A stretch of 64,000 bases of DNA from an uncultured Eubacteriales bacterium (GCA_900542425.1 UQNQ01000007.1:11370-75369), one strand, 5' to 3'. Shown: positions 16,794 through 24,586, numbered from the stretch's first letter. Notes: generated from the sequence alone by a model not told the origin. Numbers and translations: made by a program.

Positions 16794-18821
16794 CTATCTG
16801 CCCAATCTGTAGATTTTTGCTGTTGTTTTATATCTTCCAAGTCTTAGGGCTTCCTGATGATCCGGAACATAGATATCTACACGATGGATGTCATTTTCTA
16901 TACCGGAGCCGCCCCGATCTTCCACTGTATACATGGTGCCGTTAATCATGATTTGTGTTCCAAACGGATAGTGGCTGGACATTGCAACCATTCCTTGTGC
17001 CACTGGCTTTCCACTTGCAGTAATGCCACTGGCGTTTTCACCACAGCATTTACTGCATGCACAGTAATGTGTAACATCAACTTCGATGGTGGAAATGGGG
17101 TCTCCAGTAGTACCGTTCGGCACAGGAGCATCAAAATCTACATCTTTGGGGCGTCTAAGTGAGAGCGTTGATTCATAACTCGGTGTGTTAAAGATGACAC
17201 CTTCACCGCCGGAGGAATGAACCCACATTCGCTCACCGTTATCGCCTACACCGGCATAAATCAATACATGGTTCCACCCTTGACCATCTTCATTCATTAA
17301 AAATCCAAGATCACCGGGTAAAAGCTCATCTTCTGTAATAGCATAGGAGTTATCCCATTGGCTCCAAGTGCCTTCATAAAGGCTAACTCCAACAGCCGTT
17401 TTGTAGGTCCAATCAGTAAAACCGGAACAGTCAAGACCAAATGGGCGAATGGTTCCAGTTGTACTGGATCCAGCTGCTGTAACCAGTTTCGGTGTATTCC
17501 ATTCATCATTCCATCCCGGAGGAGATTTTCCACCCCAGAAATAAGGAACCTTTCCAACAAGAGAAAGTGCTGTTTCTAAAATATGTTTTCTGACTGCACT
17601 GCAATTTTGGCGGCTCACAAATGCAATCAGCTCCTCATCTGTCAAAGGAACACTTTGTCCATTTCCTACTGAACCGTACAGTGTCATTTTTAAGGCATTT
17701 GCCATGCTTTTAATTACCTGATCATAGGTTTGACTTGTTCCTCCATACTTTGCTGACAAATCCAATCCAAATGCTTTGGCAATAATGGATTCATCAAAAG
17801 AATGAATGGTACATTCCAGATAGGTTACTGTCTTTTTCGTAGGGGAAAGTGTTTCTTCACCATTTTGAGTGTAATAAGTTTCTGTACGGGTTCCGGTTAT
17901 AGTATTACCGGAATAAACCGGAACGGAAACGCTTACCTCCTCATATTTAGGAACGGTTACAGATACATCGGAAGTTTTTGACTGATCCGGCACATAGTAT
18001 GTTTTCGTCGCAGTCTCATACCGATATTGCGGGACTCCATTGATTGTACCGGTCGTCACAGTTTTTGTTACAACTGTAACTGAAACGGATTTATAGGTGT
18101 AATAGTTAACCGGTACCACGATTTCTTTCGTTTTCTCTACTGAAGTTACCGGAAACATGTCTTCTTTGTATGCACTCAATTTTGAGCGCATATCTGATTC
18201 ACTGGTGTTTTTTTGGTCCATAGATATCGAATAAGCTGCAAGGATATAACTGACATCATACCCAGCAGAGCTTTGTCCGTGATTGATTAGAGCTTCCATT
18301 GATAAATCATAGTCATAGCCGCCATCAGTGATAAGCTTCTCAACCTCATCTAAAGAATAGTTGTATCCTTCATCTACGATCTCAGAAACCGCTGTAGATA
18401 AAGTTTGGTAGGTCCCTGTTAGAGTCGCATTAGAATCGACTGTAGACCCATCTAATCCAAAAATGCTGTTCGTTATAATGGTTGGGAGAGAAGCAACCAT
18501 AACAACTAAAAAAAGCAGGCATAGACAGATAAAAATTAAAATCTTATATAGTGTATGTCGAAGAGACCAAGCTGCTGAAAGAACAGCACCCCAAGGACCT
18601 CCGGCAGCTGTACCAGTTGCAATTTCAGCAACTGCTTTTCCGCCTTCAACGCTTGCTTGAACCGTAGCTGCTGCGGCATTTGCAGTTGCTTCAACACCTT
18701 TGGCGGCTGCCTGTTTTGCGGCTTCCTGACCGAGCTGTTTAGCGGCTTTCGCCATTTGTGCAGCGGCTTGACGATAATTATCACCGCCATCTCCCATTTG
18801 TGTTTTGTTTGGCTCGGCCAT
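16794..18821 (-). CDS. Membrane-anchored NlpC/P60 endopeptidase with C-terminal 3D domain
   Basis: The 675-residue protein has a cytoplasmic Ala/Gln-rich N-terminus (about 1-85), one membrane helix (about 92-116) and an extracellular part. That part holds an NlpC/P60 domain (about 415-545) with FGLDCSGFTDW giving the catalytic cysteine near 463 and WNHVLIYAG the histidine near 515. The C-terminal 3D domain (about 580-675) includes HYCACSKCCG and VEDRGGSGI. Such VirB1-like hydrolases open the wall for the conjugation channel. Many Gram-positive relatives carry a lysozyme-like domain before NlpC/P60; here a Val/Thr-rich region (about 220-330) takes that place and no glycosidase motif is visible. 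GGAGGTGG precedes the ATG; a hairpin lies 30 bases upstream. Confidence 0.88.
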   Translation of the reverse strand: MAEPNKTQMGDGGDNYRQAAAQMAKAAKQLGQEAAKQAAAKGVEATANAAAATVQASVEGGKAVAEIATGTAAGGPWGAVLSAAWSLRHTLYKILIFICLCLLFLVVMVASLPTIITNSIFGLDGSTVDSNATLTGTYQTLSTAVSEIVDEGYNYSLDEVEKLITDGGYDYDLSMEALINHGQSSAGYDVSYILAAYSISMDQKNTSESDMRSKLSAYKEDMFPVTSVEKTKEIVVPVNYYTYKSVSVTVVTKTVTTGTINGVPQYRYETATKTYYVPDQSKTSDVSVTVPKYEEVSVSVPVYSGNTITGTRTETYYTQNGEETLSPTKKTVTYLECTIHSFDESIIAKAFGLDLSAKYGGTSQTYDQVIKSMANALKMTLYGSVGNGQSVPLTDEELIAFVSRQNCSAVRKHILETALSLVGKVPYFWGGKSPPGWNDEWNTPKLVTAAGSSTTGTIRPFGLDCSGFTDWTYKTAVGVSLYEGTWSQWDNSYAITEDELLPGDLGFLMNEDGQGWNHVLIYAGVGDNGERMWVHSSGGEGVIFNTPSYESTLSLRRPKDVDFDAPVPNGTTGDPISTIEVDVTHYCACSKCCGENASGITASGKPVAQGMVAMSSHYPFGTQIMINGTMYTVEDRGGSGIENDIHRVDIYVPDHQEALRLGRYKTTAKIYRLGR

Positions 18822-18850
18822 CTTTCCACCTCCCTTATATTGGATAAATG

Positions 18851-18894
18851 AAAACAGCCATAGTTTTTGGAATTTCCATAACTATGGCTGTTTT
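18851..18894 (-). terminator. Hairpin between the VirB6-like and NlpC/P60 genes
   Basis: A perfect 15-bp stem (AAAACAGCCATAGTT and its complement, arms 18851-18865 and 18880-18894) with a 14-base loop lies 6 bases after the VirB6-like stop and 30 bases before the NlpC/P60 ATG. The T tract on the minus strand is only four bases, so termination may be partial. Confidence 0.65.
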
Positions 18895-18900
18895 ACTTCG

Positions 18901-20925
18901 TTAATTTTTTCTTCGGGGCGGTTTGGATGAAGTATCGCTCCGCCTTTCCGGATTTTCAAAACGGCTTGGTGTAGATTTGTATCGAACAGTTTCAACTGAA
19001 ACCGACTTTACATTTTCTCCATCATAAACTGGTTTTCCGTTCTCATAGACTGGTCGGCGCTCCACTGCAGAATCGCCATGAATAGCAAACCATTGATGGC
19101 CGTCTTTGTCTTCATATACCTGATAGTCTCCTCTCGGAGTATCATAAACAGCCGTATCGTAGAAGGCGGTGCCGCTGCCATCATCATGACGCACTTCAAA
19201 GTGTCCATCTCGCTGGCTTCCATCTACAGACATGATCTGCTGCTCATATCCAGGCATAAAGTCTCTAAATACGCTTTGGTTATAAATGGTTGCTTCATCA
19301 CCGTTTTCGAATTCAGGCACGGTGCCATGTTGAGCCATCGCATACCATTCCACACCATTGGCATCTGTCATAATGGAATGAGGTGCTTCAGGCTCTTGAT
19401 AGAAGGCGCTGTTGTACCATGTAGTATTTCCAGTATCTGAAGACGCTTCCAGAACACCTTCACCCACAGTACGCAAAGATGTTCCTTCTGCTGCTCCTGG
19501 AAATACAGAGGCAACCTGAGCAGCTTCTGCTGCGTTTCCGGTAAATTCCGGTGTACTGTAGAATGCATTTCTGCCTTCGCCGCTTGCCATTTGATACCAT
19601 TGTGTACCATCTGATGCGGTAACCACTGAGTGCGGTCCTTGTGGTTTTTCAAATTGAGATGCATTATACAGTTCCACATTTGAGCTTTTTCCATCAGCGC
19701 CGGTTGCAGTTGTGCTGATATGTCCTCCAGTAATCTGTGTTCCACTCAGTTTGTGATTGCCAAGCTGCGGCATATAATTTCCAAGGCTTCGGTCAGCAAT
19801 TTCACCGGCTATGCTTCCGGAAACATTTGGTGTTCTTGAAGCGACAGAGGAAATTGATTCTCCAGTTAATGTAGCGCCATTTCTTGCAGCAATGCCACCA
19901 AAAGCACGACCCACAAAGCCAAATCCACCTCCGGCGCCCATTCTTGTTCCGCCATTTACTACAGCATCGCGTACATAGGAATTTCCCTTAAACTTACTTG
20001 CAAACCCAGCAGCGAATGACGAAGCAGCAGTTCCTCCAGCTGCACTCGAACCTCCGTTGAATACATTTCCGGCACTTTTGGCTGCACTTCCTACACCAGA
20101 AAGTACACGGGCTGCCATCAGAATCTCCATTCCCATGCTTGATCCTGTTTGAGCGACATTTAAACCCATGGCCGCTAAATAGCTGTCAAATTTCTGGGCG
20201 GTTTTAAGAAATGCCAGAGCGCAGAACATCCAAAGGAAGATATTTCCCTGACCGTTTGACAGTGCGCCGGCATTCGCGATAAATTGTCCCACAGAAGTGC
20301 TGAAGCCTCTTAAAAACCATACATTCATGACCAACAGCAGCAGTTGCGATCCAACCATGCGACACCAGGATTTAAAAACCTGTTCAGTTGCTTTGGAGCC
20401 ACCCATGCAATATGCCAAGGGGGAAGTATAGCACAGTACTCCAACAACAATATAGCGTTCTACTGTCTCTAGTAATAGTTTGAAATAGTTCCAACCAAGA
20501 GAGATTTCAAGAATGAGCATCAGTATAAGACCAACAACCGTTATCACAGAAACCAGCGTTGTTATTCCGCTTTTCAGCACATTTTCAACCCCGGCAAATG
20601 TAAAATCTTCTGCCGTCATCTGAATATCCATTAAAGCTGTGTAAGGAGCCCTTGCAATATCCAGCGTCAACTCGAAAATTGGCTTTGCAAATGCAATTAA
20701 CACTGCAAAAATAGAACTTCTGGCAATTAACTGAAGAGGGTGTTCACTTTCCGTTATTGGTCCTCCAAATGCCTTGAACAACTGCCACACTGTTATTAAA
20801 AACAGCATAGCCCATGCAGTGTACTGCATAACATCAAATGCTTTTGAGAGAAACGGAAAGTATTCCTCCATTGCTGTCATATCGGTTCCAAGAGCAGAAA
20901 GAAATATTCCGGACACCGCATCCAT
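18901..20925 (-). CDS. VirB6/TrbL-type polytopic channel protein with a repeated C-terminal extension
   Basis: Of 674 residues, the first 270 or so contain about six membrane helices (for example AMLFLITVWQLF, TVVGLILMLILEISL, LLLLVMNVWFL), matching VirB6/TrbL proteins of the inner-membrane channel. A Gly/Ala/Ser-rich region follows. The long soluble tail (about 400-674) contains three diverged copies, near residues 428, 511 and 597, of a motif with a D/N-G-x-x-W-Y/F-x-M/I core preceded by P-x-x-P-H-S or similar, spaced roughly 84 residues apart. The tail is not part of the core family and may contact DNA, wall or partner proteins. The gene follows the VirB2-like gene. Confidence 0.85.
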   Translation of the reverse strand: MDAVSGIFLSALGTDMTAMEEYFPFLSKAFDVMQYTAWAMLFLITVWQLFKAFGGPITESEHPLQLIARSSIFAVLIAFAKPIFELTLDIARAPYTALMDIQMTAEDFTFAGVENVLKSGITTLVSVITVVGLILMLILEISLGWNYFKLLLETVERYIVVGVLCYTSPLAYCMGGSKATEQVFKSWCRMVGSQLLLLVMNVWFLRGFSTSVGQFIANAGALSNGQGNIFLWMFCALAFLKTAQKFDSYLAAMGLNVAQTGSSMGMEILMAARVLSGVGSAAKSAGNVFNGGSSAAGGTAASSFAAGFASKFKGNSYVRDAVVNGGTRMGAGGGFGFVGRAFGGIAARNGATLTGESISSVASRTPNVSGSIAGEIADRSLGNYMPQLGNHKLSGTQITGGHISTTATGADGKSSNVELYNASQFEKPQGPHSVVTASDGTQWYQMASGEGRNAFYSTPEFTGNAAEAAQVASVFPGAAEGTSLRTVGEGVLEASSDTGNTTWYNSAFYQEPEAPHSIMTDANGVEWYAMAQHGTVPEFENGDEATIYNQSVFRDFMPGYEQQIMSVDGSQRDGHFEVRHDDGSGTAFYDTAVYDTPRGDYQVYEDKDGHQWFAIHGDSAVERRPVYENGKPVYDGENVKSVSVETVRYKSTPSRFENPERRSDTSSKPPRRKN

Positions 20926-21033
20926 TAGCTGGCTGACGATACTGGCAACCCAATTAGCAATACCCTCAAAAATCCAATCTAATATAGCGCATCACCTCCA
21001 ATCCGCAACACTGATTATTTGGATTTGGAGGGA

Positions 21034-21396
21034 TTAAGTGCCTGTGTATTGTCCGCCACTGACAAGCGGCTGCAGGTAGGCAACGATAAAGCCTAAACTG
21101 TTCAGAACAATCCACGTCACAACAATGCGCTTCAGCCAACTTGTCGCTTCGTCAACTGCACGCTGGTTTCTTGAAATCATACGAACCAGAAGTGCGACTG
21201 CCGCAGCAGTGACAGCTACGATTGTACTGATACCGGCCAGCTGCCCATAGACATCGCGCATTATTTTCGAGAAACGATCCCAGATCGTGTCAGCCATGAT
21301 AGGCTGCAAAGAGATCAGTAACGCTGAAGCGGTGCTGACCAATGTCCAATACCCATTTACCAGGTATCGTTTCCCTTTTTTGATCTGACTTGTCAT
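21034..21396 (-). CDS. VirB2/TrbC-like pilin or small channel subunit
   Basis: The ATG at 21396 is preceded by AAGGAGGT, giving 120 residues. The protein has an N-terminal signal-like hydrophobic segment (about 13-33, ending near IMADTIW) and two further helices (about 48-70 and 87-105), the usual VirB2/TrbC topology. It is the first gene of the transfer operon, as virB2-like genes often are. A strong promoter (21501-21529) and a terminator hairpin (21427-21471) lie directly upstream, so expression of the whole operon may be set in this leader. Confidence 0.78.
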   Translation of the reverse strand: MTSQIKKGKRYLVNGYWTLVSTASALLISLQPIMADTIWDRFSKIMRDVYGQLAGISTIVAVTAAAVALLVRMISRNQRAVDEATSWLKRIVVTWIVLNSLGFIVAYLQPLVSGGQYTGT

Positions 21397-21426
21397 GCTG
21401 TATACCTCCTTTTTGATTGTGCAAAA

Positions 21427-21471
21427 AAACGCTGTTTCCATAGACCTTTCTCAGTCTCAGAAACAGCGTTT
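21427..21471 (-). terminator. Strong terminator/attenuator in the leader of the transfer operon
   Basis: A perfect 12-bp stem (AAACGCTGTTTC and its complement; arms 21427-21438 and 21460-21471) is followed on the minus strand by seven T. It lies between the transfer-operon promoter and the VirB2-like ATG, which starts 31 bases later. Confidence 0.82.
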
Positions 21472-21500
21472 TATCGCCAGTCCCATTTTGGGATGATATA

Positions 21501-21529
21501 ATTATAACTCTTTTCCTTTTGCATGTCAT
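21501..21529 (-). promoter_or_regulatory. SigA-type promoter of the transfer operon
   Basis: On the minus strand ATGACA (21524-21529), 17 bases, then a perfect TATAAT (21501-21506). The predicted start is near 21494, giving a leader of about 98 bases that includes the terminator hairpin. Confidence 0.75.
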
Positions 21530-21588
21530 CGGCATATACCTTGCCAATTTATTTACATTTTTGTGCCATCCAATAGGACATTTTGTTT

Positions 21589-22227
21589 TCAGCATAAATC
21601 TTCAAGCAATGTCAGCACTTCAAACCACGAATCCATCTCGGTAGAAGGAACTGACCAAAGTCGTAAAGAAATGATGCCAATTGCCTGCGTTCGAAGCCTG
21701 TAATAATGCCGTGAGGAAATGTTGAGTCGGTATAACAGTTCGTTGTGAGAAAGTTTTTCGGGTGCAAGATATGTCATGTAGATTACTTCATACATTTTTT
21801 CGCCGTGTTCCGGTTTTCTCTTCAGAACGGTTAGTGCCTCATTCACTCGATCCAGGAGAAGTCTGGATTTTTTTATGCTTTCGATTCTACTTTCCAACTT
21901 TTTGTTATCCAAGCTAAGTTCTACATCGATGTAACGCAGTATAGCATCCAAATCATTCAAAGGGCGATCCAGTTCATCAACAATAGTCGTTGGAAAACAC
22001 TCCAGTGCCCAAACAATACTTCGGTAATTTTGCAAAAGCATCTCAGTATTGTGATATGTACGACGCTTTTTATCTTTTTGCACCTGTCTGATCTTATCAT
22101 CGTCAATATCAGCATCACAAAGGATTCCACGCTGTGTCAGAAGCTTAATAAATGCTGCTGACTGCGCAGAAAGGCGGCTTTCCTGCTGTTCATATGCAGA
22201 TTGTTCTGCTTTTTTATTCTCGCTCAT
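21589..22227 (-). CDS. Putative regulator with C-terminal region-4-like helix-turn-helix
   Basis: The ATG at 22227 follows AAAGGAG, giving 212 residues. A mostly helical N-terminal part (about 20-140, with DDDKIRQVQKDKKRRTYHN) precedes a C-terminal helix-turn-helix (about 155-195, LSHNELLYRLNISSRHYYRLR) like that of ArpU/sigma region 4 proteins. It overlaps the preceding gene by 14 bases. As the last gene before the transfer-operon promoter it is a candidate activator of transfer. The assignment rests only on the helix-turn-helix pattern. Confidence 0.65.
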   Translation of the reverse strand: MSENKKAEQSAYEQQESRLSAQSAAFIKLLTQRGILCDADIDDDKIRQVQKDKKRRTYHNTEMLLQNYRSIVWALECFPTTIVDELDRPLNDLDAILRYIDVELSLDNKKLESRIESIKKSRLLLDRVNEALTVLKRKPEHGEKMYEVIYMTYLAPEKLSHNELLYRLNISSRHYYRLRTQAIGIISLRLWSVPSTEMDSWFEVLTLLEDLC

Positions 22228-23284
22228 AGTAACTCTCCTTTGATTTTTTGAATTCTGGAAAATGAACACAAGGTCCTCGTATATTCTCAAAATTCTCTAA
22301 AGGTGAGATATATACTACTTCCTTGCAGTCATAATTACAATTCTTACAATTCCAACAATGCAGAGAAAAATACGCGCGTATTATAGGGCTCGAAAGTGCA
22401 ACGCGATTTTCAGCTTTGCTGTTTTCTCCCGGCTTTTCGATACGTTCAGCAGATGTTTTTACACTAAACCATGCGATCATGCGGGATAAGCGTTCATGGT
22501 CTGTACCTTCAATATGTACATTGGCTGCTGAAATGCGTATTTCTTCGATAATGCGTACAACATTCGCCTGTGTAGGCAGTGAAACCTCTGTACCGGTTTG
22601 ATACAATTGATTAAAAATGAGACATCCATAGGAGCCGGGAAGACGATACAGCGCGAAGACATCCTTATACTTTTGAAAGAAACGCCATACTTTTGTCTTT
22701 TCCCATTTCCATCTCTGTCCCATGGTTTCCAAGGTTAATAAAGCTTTCCGTCGTTCAAATTGAACGGTTGGTGCCAATAAAGAGAAAATATTTCCTGAAT
22801 CCTGCCAGACAGTATGACACCAAAGATCTAACCATGCATCCGATTCACTGAATTTACGGTTACTATCTGCCAGCCTCTGAGTAATATCTCTCGGAAGACA
22901 AATAAAGCCATATCCGTCACTCGCATAAACAGTACCTTCAGAACATTCAGCACCAGAACATTTTACAACCCAGTCATTGATTTGATAGGTTAGCTTTTTC
23001 GTATTTGGATCCAAAGTGTAGCTGATATATCCTAAAGTGGATAATTCATTCATTATTTCTAAGGTCTGTGCTCGGCTCTTCAAGCCAAGAATGCTTTTAA
23101 GTCCAACAATTCCACCAGACCACATTCCTGGGATTACCTCATTTTTGTATCCACAATAAAGGGCATGTCCCTTTCGAAACGCTGCACGAGATGCCAGCTT
23201 TGCCCAGTAACCCATTAGCCCCTTGCCCTGAGGTAAATATGCCCGAGACAGTTTTACCCACTGGTACTTTAACAAGCATTTCAT
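22214..23284 (-). CDS. Mobile-element protein with helix-turn-helix N-terminus and C-terminal cysteine cluster
   Basis: The 356-residue protein contains a possible winged helix (about 55-115, KSILGLKSRAQTLEIMNELS then a wing ending YQINDWVV) and a central domain with DAWLDLWCHTVW and WKWEKTKVWRFFQKY. The C-terminal cluster HCWNCKNCNYDCKE plus GPCVHF probably binds a metal. The layout suits a replication initiator or transcription factor for the element. I recall similar proteins near the integrase end of clostridial elements but cannot name the family. A terminator-like hairpin lies 38 bases upstream. Confidence 0.7.
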   Translation of the reverse strand: MKCLLKYQWVKLSRAYLPQGKGLMGYWAKLASRAAFRKGHALYCGYKNEVIPGMWSGGIVGLKSILGLKSRAQTLEIMNELSTLGYISYTLDPNTKKLTYQINDWVVKCSGAECSEGTVYASDGYGFICLPRDITQRLADSNRKFSESDAWLDLWCHTVWQDSGNIFSLLAPTVQFERRKALLTLETMGQRWKWEKTKVWRFFQKYKDVFALYRLPGSYGCLIFNQLYQTGTEVSLPTQANVVRIIEEIRISAANVHIEGTDHERLSRMIAWFSVKTSAERIEKPGENSKAENRVALSSPIIRAYFSLHCWNCKNCNYDCKEVVYISPLENFENIRGPCVHFPEFKKSKESYYERE

Positions 23285-23321
23285 GACAGCGTTCTCCTTT
23301 CTTAAATTTTGATATGAAAAT

Positions 23322-23352
23322 AGGGCAGTCCTTATTTAAAGAAACTGCCCCT
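23322..23352 (-). terminator. Hairpin upstream of the cysteine-cluster protein gene
   Basis: GGGCAGT/ACTGCCC with a 14-base loop, extended by one or two pairs and followed on the minus strand by TATTTTC. It lies between the DUF5348-like stop (23362) and the next ATG (23284). Confidence 0.6.
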
Positions 23353-23361
23353 AATGAATAT

Positions 23362-23574
23362 TTAGATTCTTACTCTCAAACCTATAAGATTACCTGTTTT
23401 AATTCCAACCAGATACCATTGATCGTTTATCTCTATTCTGGTAGGAACCCATTTATTATTCACAAATACCTCCATACTTGTTCCGCAATGAAGCCCTCCA
23501 TAATAATCATCCAAATCAAATCGAATATCCATCCGATCTGTATCATGATCATAAATCAATACGCCTTGCCTCAT
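23362..23574 (-). CDS. DUF5348-like small mobile-element protein
   Basis: The 70-residue beta-rich protein with LIYDHDTDRMDIRFDLDDYY, GTSMEVFVNNKWVPTRIE and WYLVGIKTGNLIGLRVR matches my memory of a family (DUF5348) common in clostridial conjugative elements. No catalytic residues are evident. AGGAGGAT lies upstream of the ATG. The family name is from memory and should be confirmed by a profile search. Confidence 0.72.
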   Translation of the reverse strand: MRQGVLIYDHDTDRMDIRFDLDDYYGGLHCGTSMEVFVNNKWVPTRIEINDQWYLVGIKTGNLIGLRVRI

Positions 23575-23634
23575 TTAAAGTATCCTCCTATGCTTTGGTA
23601 AAATTGAATACACATTTGAGCCTTGATATAAATT

Positions 23635-23667
23635 AAAGCCGGATTGATTGTTACTCAATCCGGCTTT
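23635..23667 (-). terminator. Hairpin in the leader of the DUF5348-like gene
   Basis: A perfect 13-bp stem (AAAGCCGGATTGA and its complement) with a 7-base loop; a TTT run then AATTTAT on the minus strand. It lies 61 bases before the ATG at 23574 and downstream of a possible -10 box. Confidence 0.7.
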
Positions 23668-23683
23668 CTGTGGCAGTTATTGA

Positions 23684-23689
23684 ATTATA
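23684..23689 (-). promoter_or_regulatory. Possible -10 box for the DUF5348-like gene
   Basis: A perfect TATAAT on the minus strand, but no convincing -35 at 16-18 bases. If used, the transcript would run through the 23635-23667 hairpin before reaching the gene. Confidence 0.35.
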
Positions 23690-23816
23690 GAGTTTTTTGG
23701 ATTCTCATACTGAGATTTGGACAAAAGCAGTGAAAATCCAAAATGAATGGCTAAAATTTGCTTGTATTGCAATCCTGCAGTTTGATATTCTTCCTCTATG
23801 TAGCCCCCTTCCGCTT

Positions 23817-24071
23817 TTACTCATTACTGTTTTGTTGCGTTTTTTCTTTTCGATACAATTGTCGCAAATACTCTTCAAAAATGCTACGTCGTATTAAAAC
23901 CTTTTTACCGATCTTATATACAGCCCCGGCCTCTCGTGCCATACGAGTAAATACTTTTAGCCCGAGACCATAATAATCAGCGCCTTGATAATAGGTTATA
24001 AAATCACGCTTTAACATTTCTATATCTTCATCGTCAAGCATATCCGAAAACATCCACAGGTTTCCACTCAT
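23817..24071 (-). CDS. Small excisionase-like DNA-binding protein (DUF6462-like), copy 2
   Basis: The 84-residue protein shares with its upstream neighbour the pattern: aromatic/acidic start, YYGLGLKVFTRMAREAGAVYKIGKKVLIRRSIFEEYLR. This is the layout of MerR/excisionase-type helix-turn-helix proteins, where a residue pair such as G-A-V/I-Y-K/R precedes the wing and L-I-x-R/D-x-I-F-x-E-Y-L forms the last helix. The ATG overlaps the upstream stop (ATGA). Located near the putative attachment site, it may help excision or regulate early genes. The basic final helix and C-terminal Lys/Gln tail support DNA binding. Confidence 0.7.
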   Translation of the reverse strand: MSGNLWMFSDMLDDEDIEMLKRDFITYYQGADYYGLGLKVFTRMAREAGAVYKIGKKVLIRRSIFEEYLRQLYRKEKTQQNSNE

Positions 24072-24340
24072 TCCTCCTCCTCCTTAAAATTCAAAGTGCT
24101 TGGTTCACGAAACCGTTCCAAATATTCATCAAAAATATCTCGGTTAATCAAAACCGTACTATCCATTCGATAGATTGCTCCTGCCTCACTGGCAAGTTCC
24201 ATCAGTTTTTTATGCTGAATGCTATAAACAATTTCCGCATCTTTATAGCGGAGAAACTGTTTACGAAGTCTCTTAGCACTTTCACGCACCTCATTGCGTT
24301 TTTTTAGGTCATAATATGCCTTTGTCTCGTCACTAATCAT
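24068..24340 (-). CDS. Small excisionase-like DNA-binding protein (DUF6462-like), copy 1
   Basis: This 90-residue paralogue of the next gene has an extra charged N-terminal helix (about 8-35, DLKKRNEVRESAKRLRK). The shared core reads YSIQHKKLMELASEAGAIYRMDSTVLINRDIFDEYLERFR. The tandem overlapping pair is the first gene group inside the element next to lysS. Pairs of such small helix-turn-helix proteins commonly act as excisionase or excision regulator in integrative elements (inference). AAAGGAATG precedes the ATG. Confidence 0.72.
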   Translation of the reverse strand: MISDETKAYYDLKKRNEVRESAKRLRKQFLRYKDAEIVYSIQHKKLMELASEAGAIYRMDSTVLINRDIFDEYLERFREPSTLNFKEEEE

Positions 24341-24405
24341 GATTTCATTCCTTTCTTTCTATTCAAATCATTTCTGTCATAACAAAAGCTAACCCTAAAC
24401 GAAAA

Positions 24406-24446
24406 AAGAGAACACTCCTGAAATTACTTTCAAAAAGTGTTCTCTT
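24406..24446 (-). terminator. Strong intrinsic terminator at the right end of the element
   Basis: An 11-bp perfect stem (AAGAGAACACT and its complement) with a 19-base loop, followed on the minus strand by six T. It lies between the probable attachment repeats and the first element gene and may insulate the element from lysS read-through. Confidence 0.82.
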
Positions 24447-24474
24447 AGCAGTAAGTGCTATTTTGCATCTTGAG

Positions 24475-24544
24475 TTGACAACAATTCATTTTGCGCTGTA
24501 TTTCTCCATATCGCTATGAAAAATTGTTGTCAATTTGTTGTCAA
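24475..24544. repeat. Three copies of TTGTTGTCAA (one inverted): putative attachment/recombinase arm region
   Basis: The 10-mer occurs twice in direct orientation at 24524-24533 and 24535-24544 (11-base period, one helical turn) and once inverted at 24475-24484. The region lies between the lysS stop and the first element gene. Clustered short repeats near an integration end are typical arm-type binding sites of tyrosine recombinases. The exact junction cannot be placed because the other end is outside the window. Confidence 0.55.
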
Positions 24545-24563
24545 CTGGGATTTGATGTGCTGC

Positions 24564-24586
24564 AAACCCGCATAAACACTGGGTTT
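24564..24586 (-). terminator. Short hairpin overlapping the lysS stop
   Basis: AAACCC and GGGTTT separated by 11 bases, starting within the lysS stop codon. The stem is only 6 bp; it could be a weak terminator or part of the crossover site of the integrated element. Confidence 0.35.
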
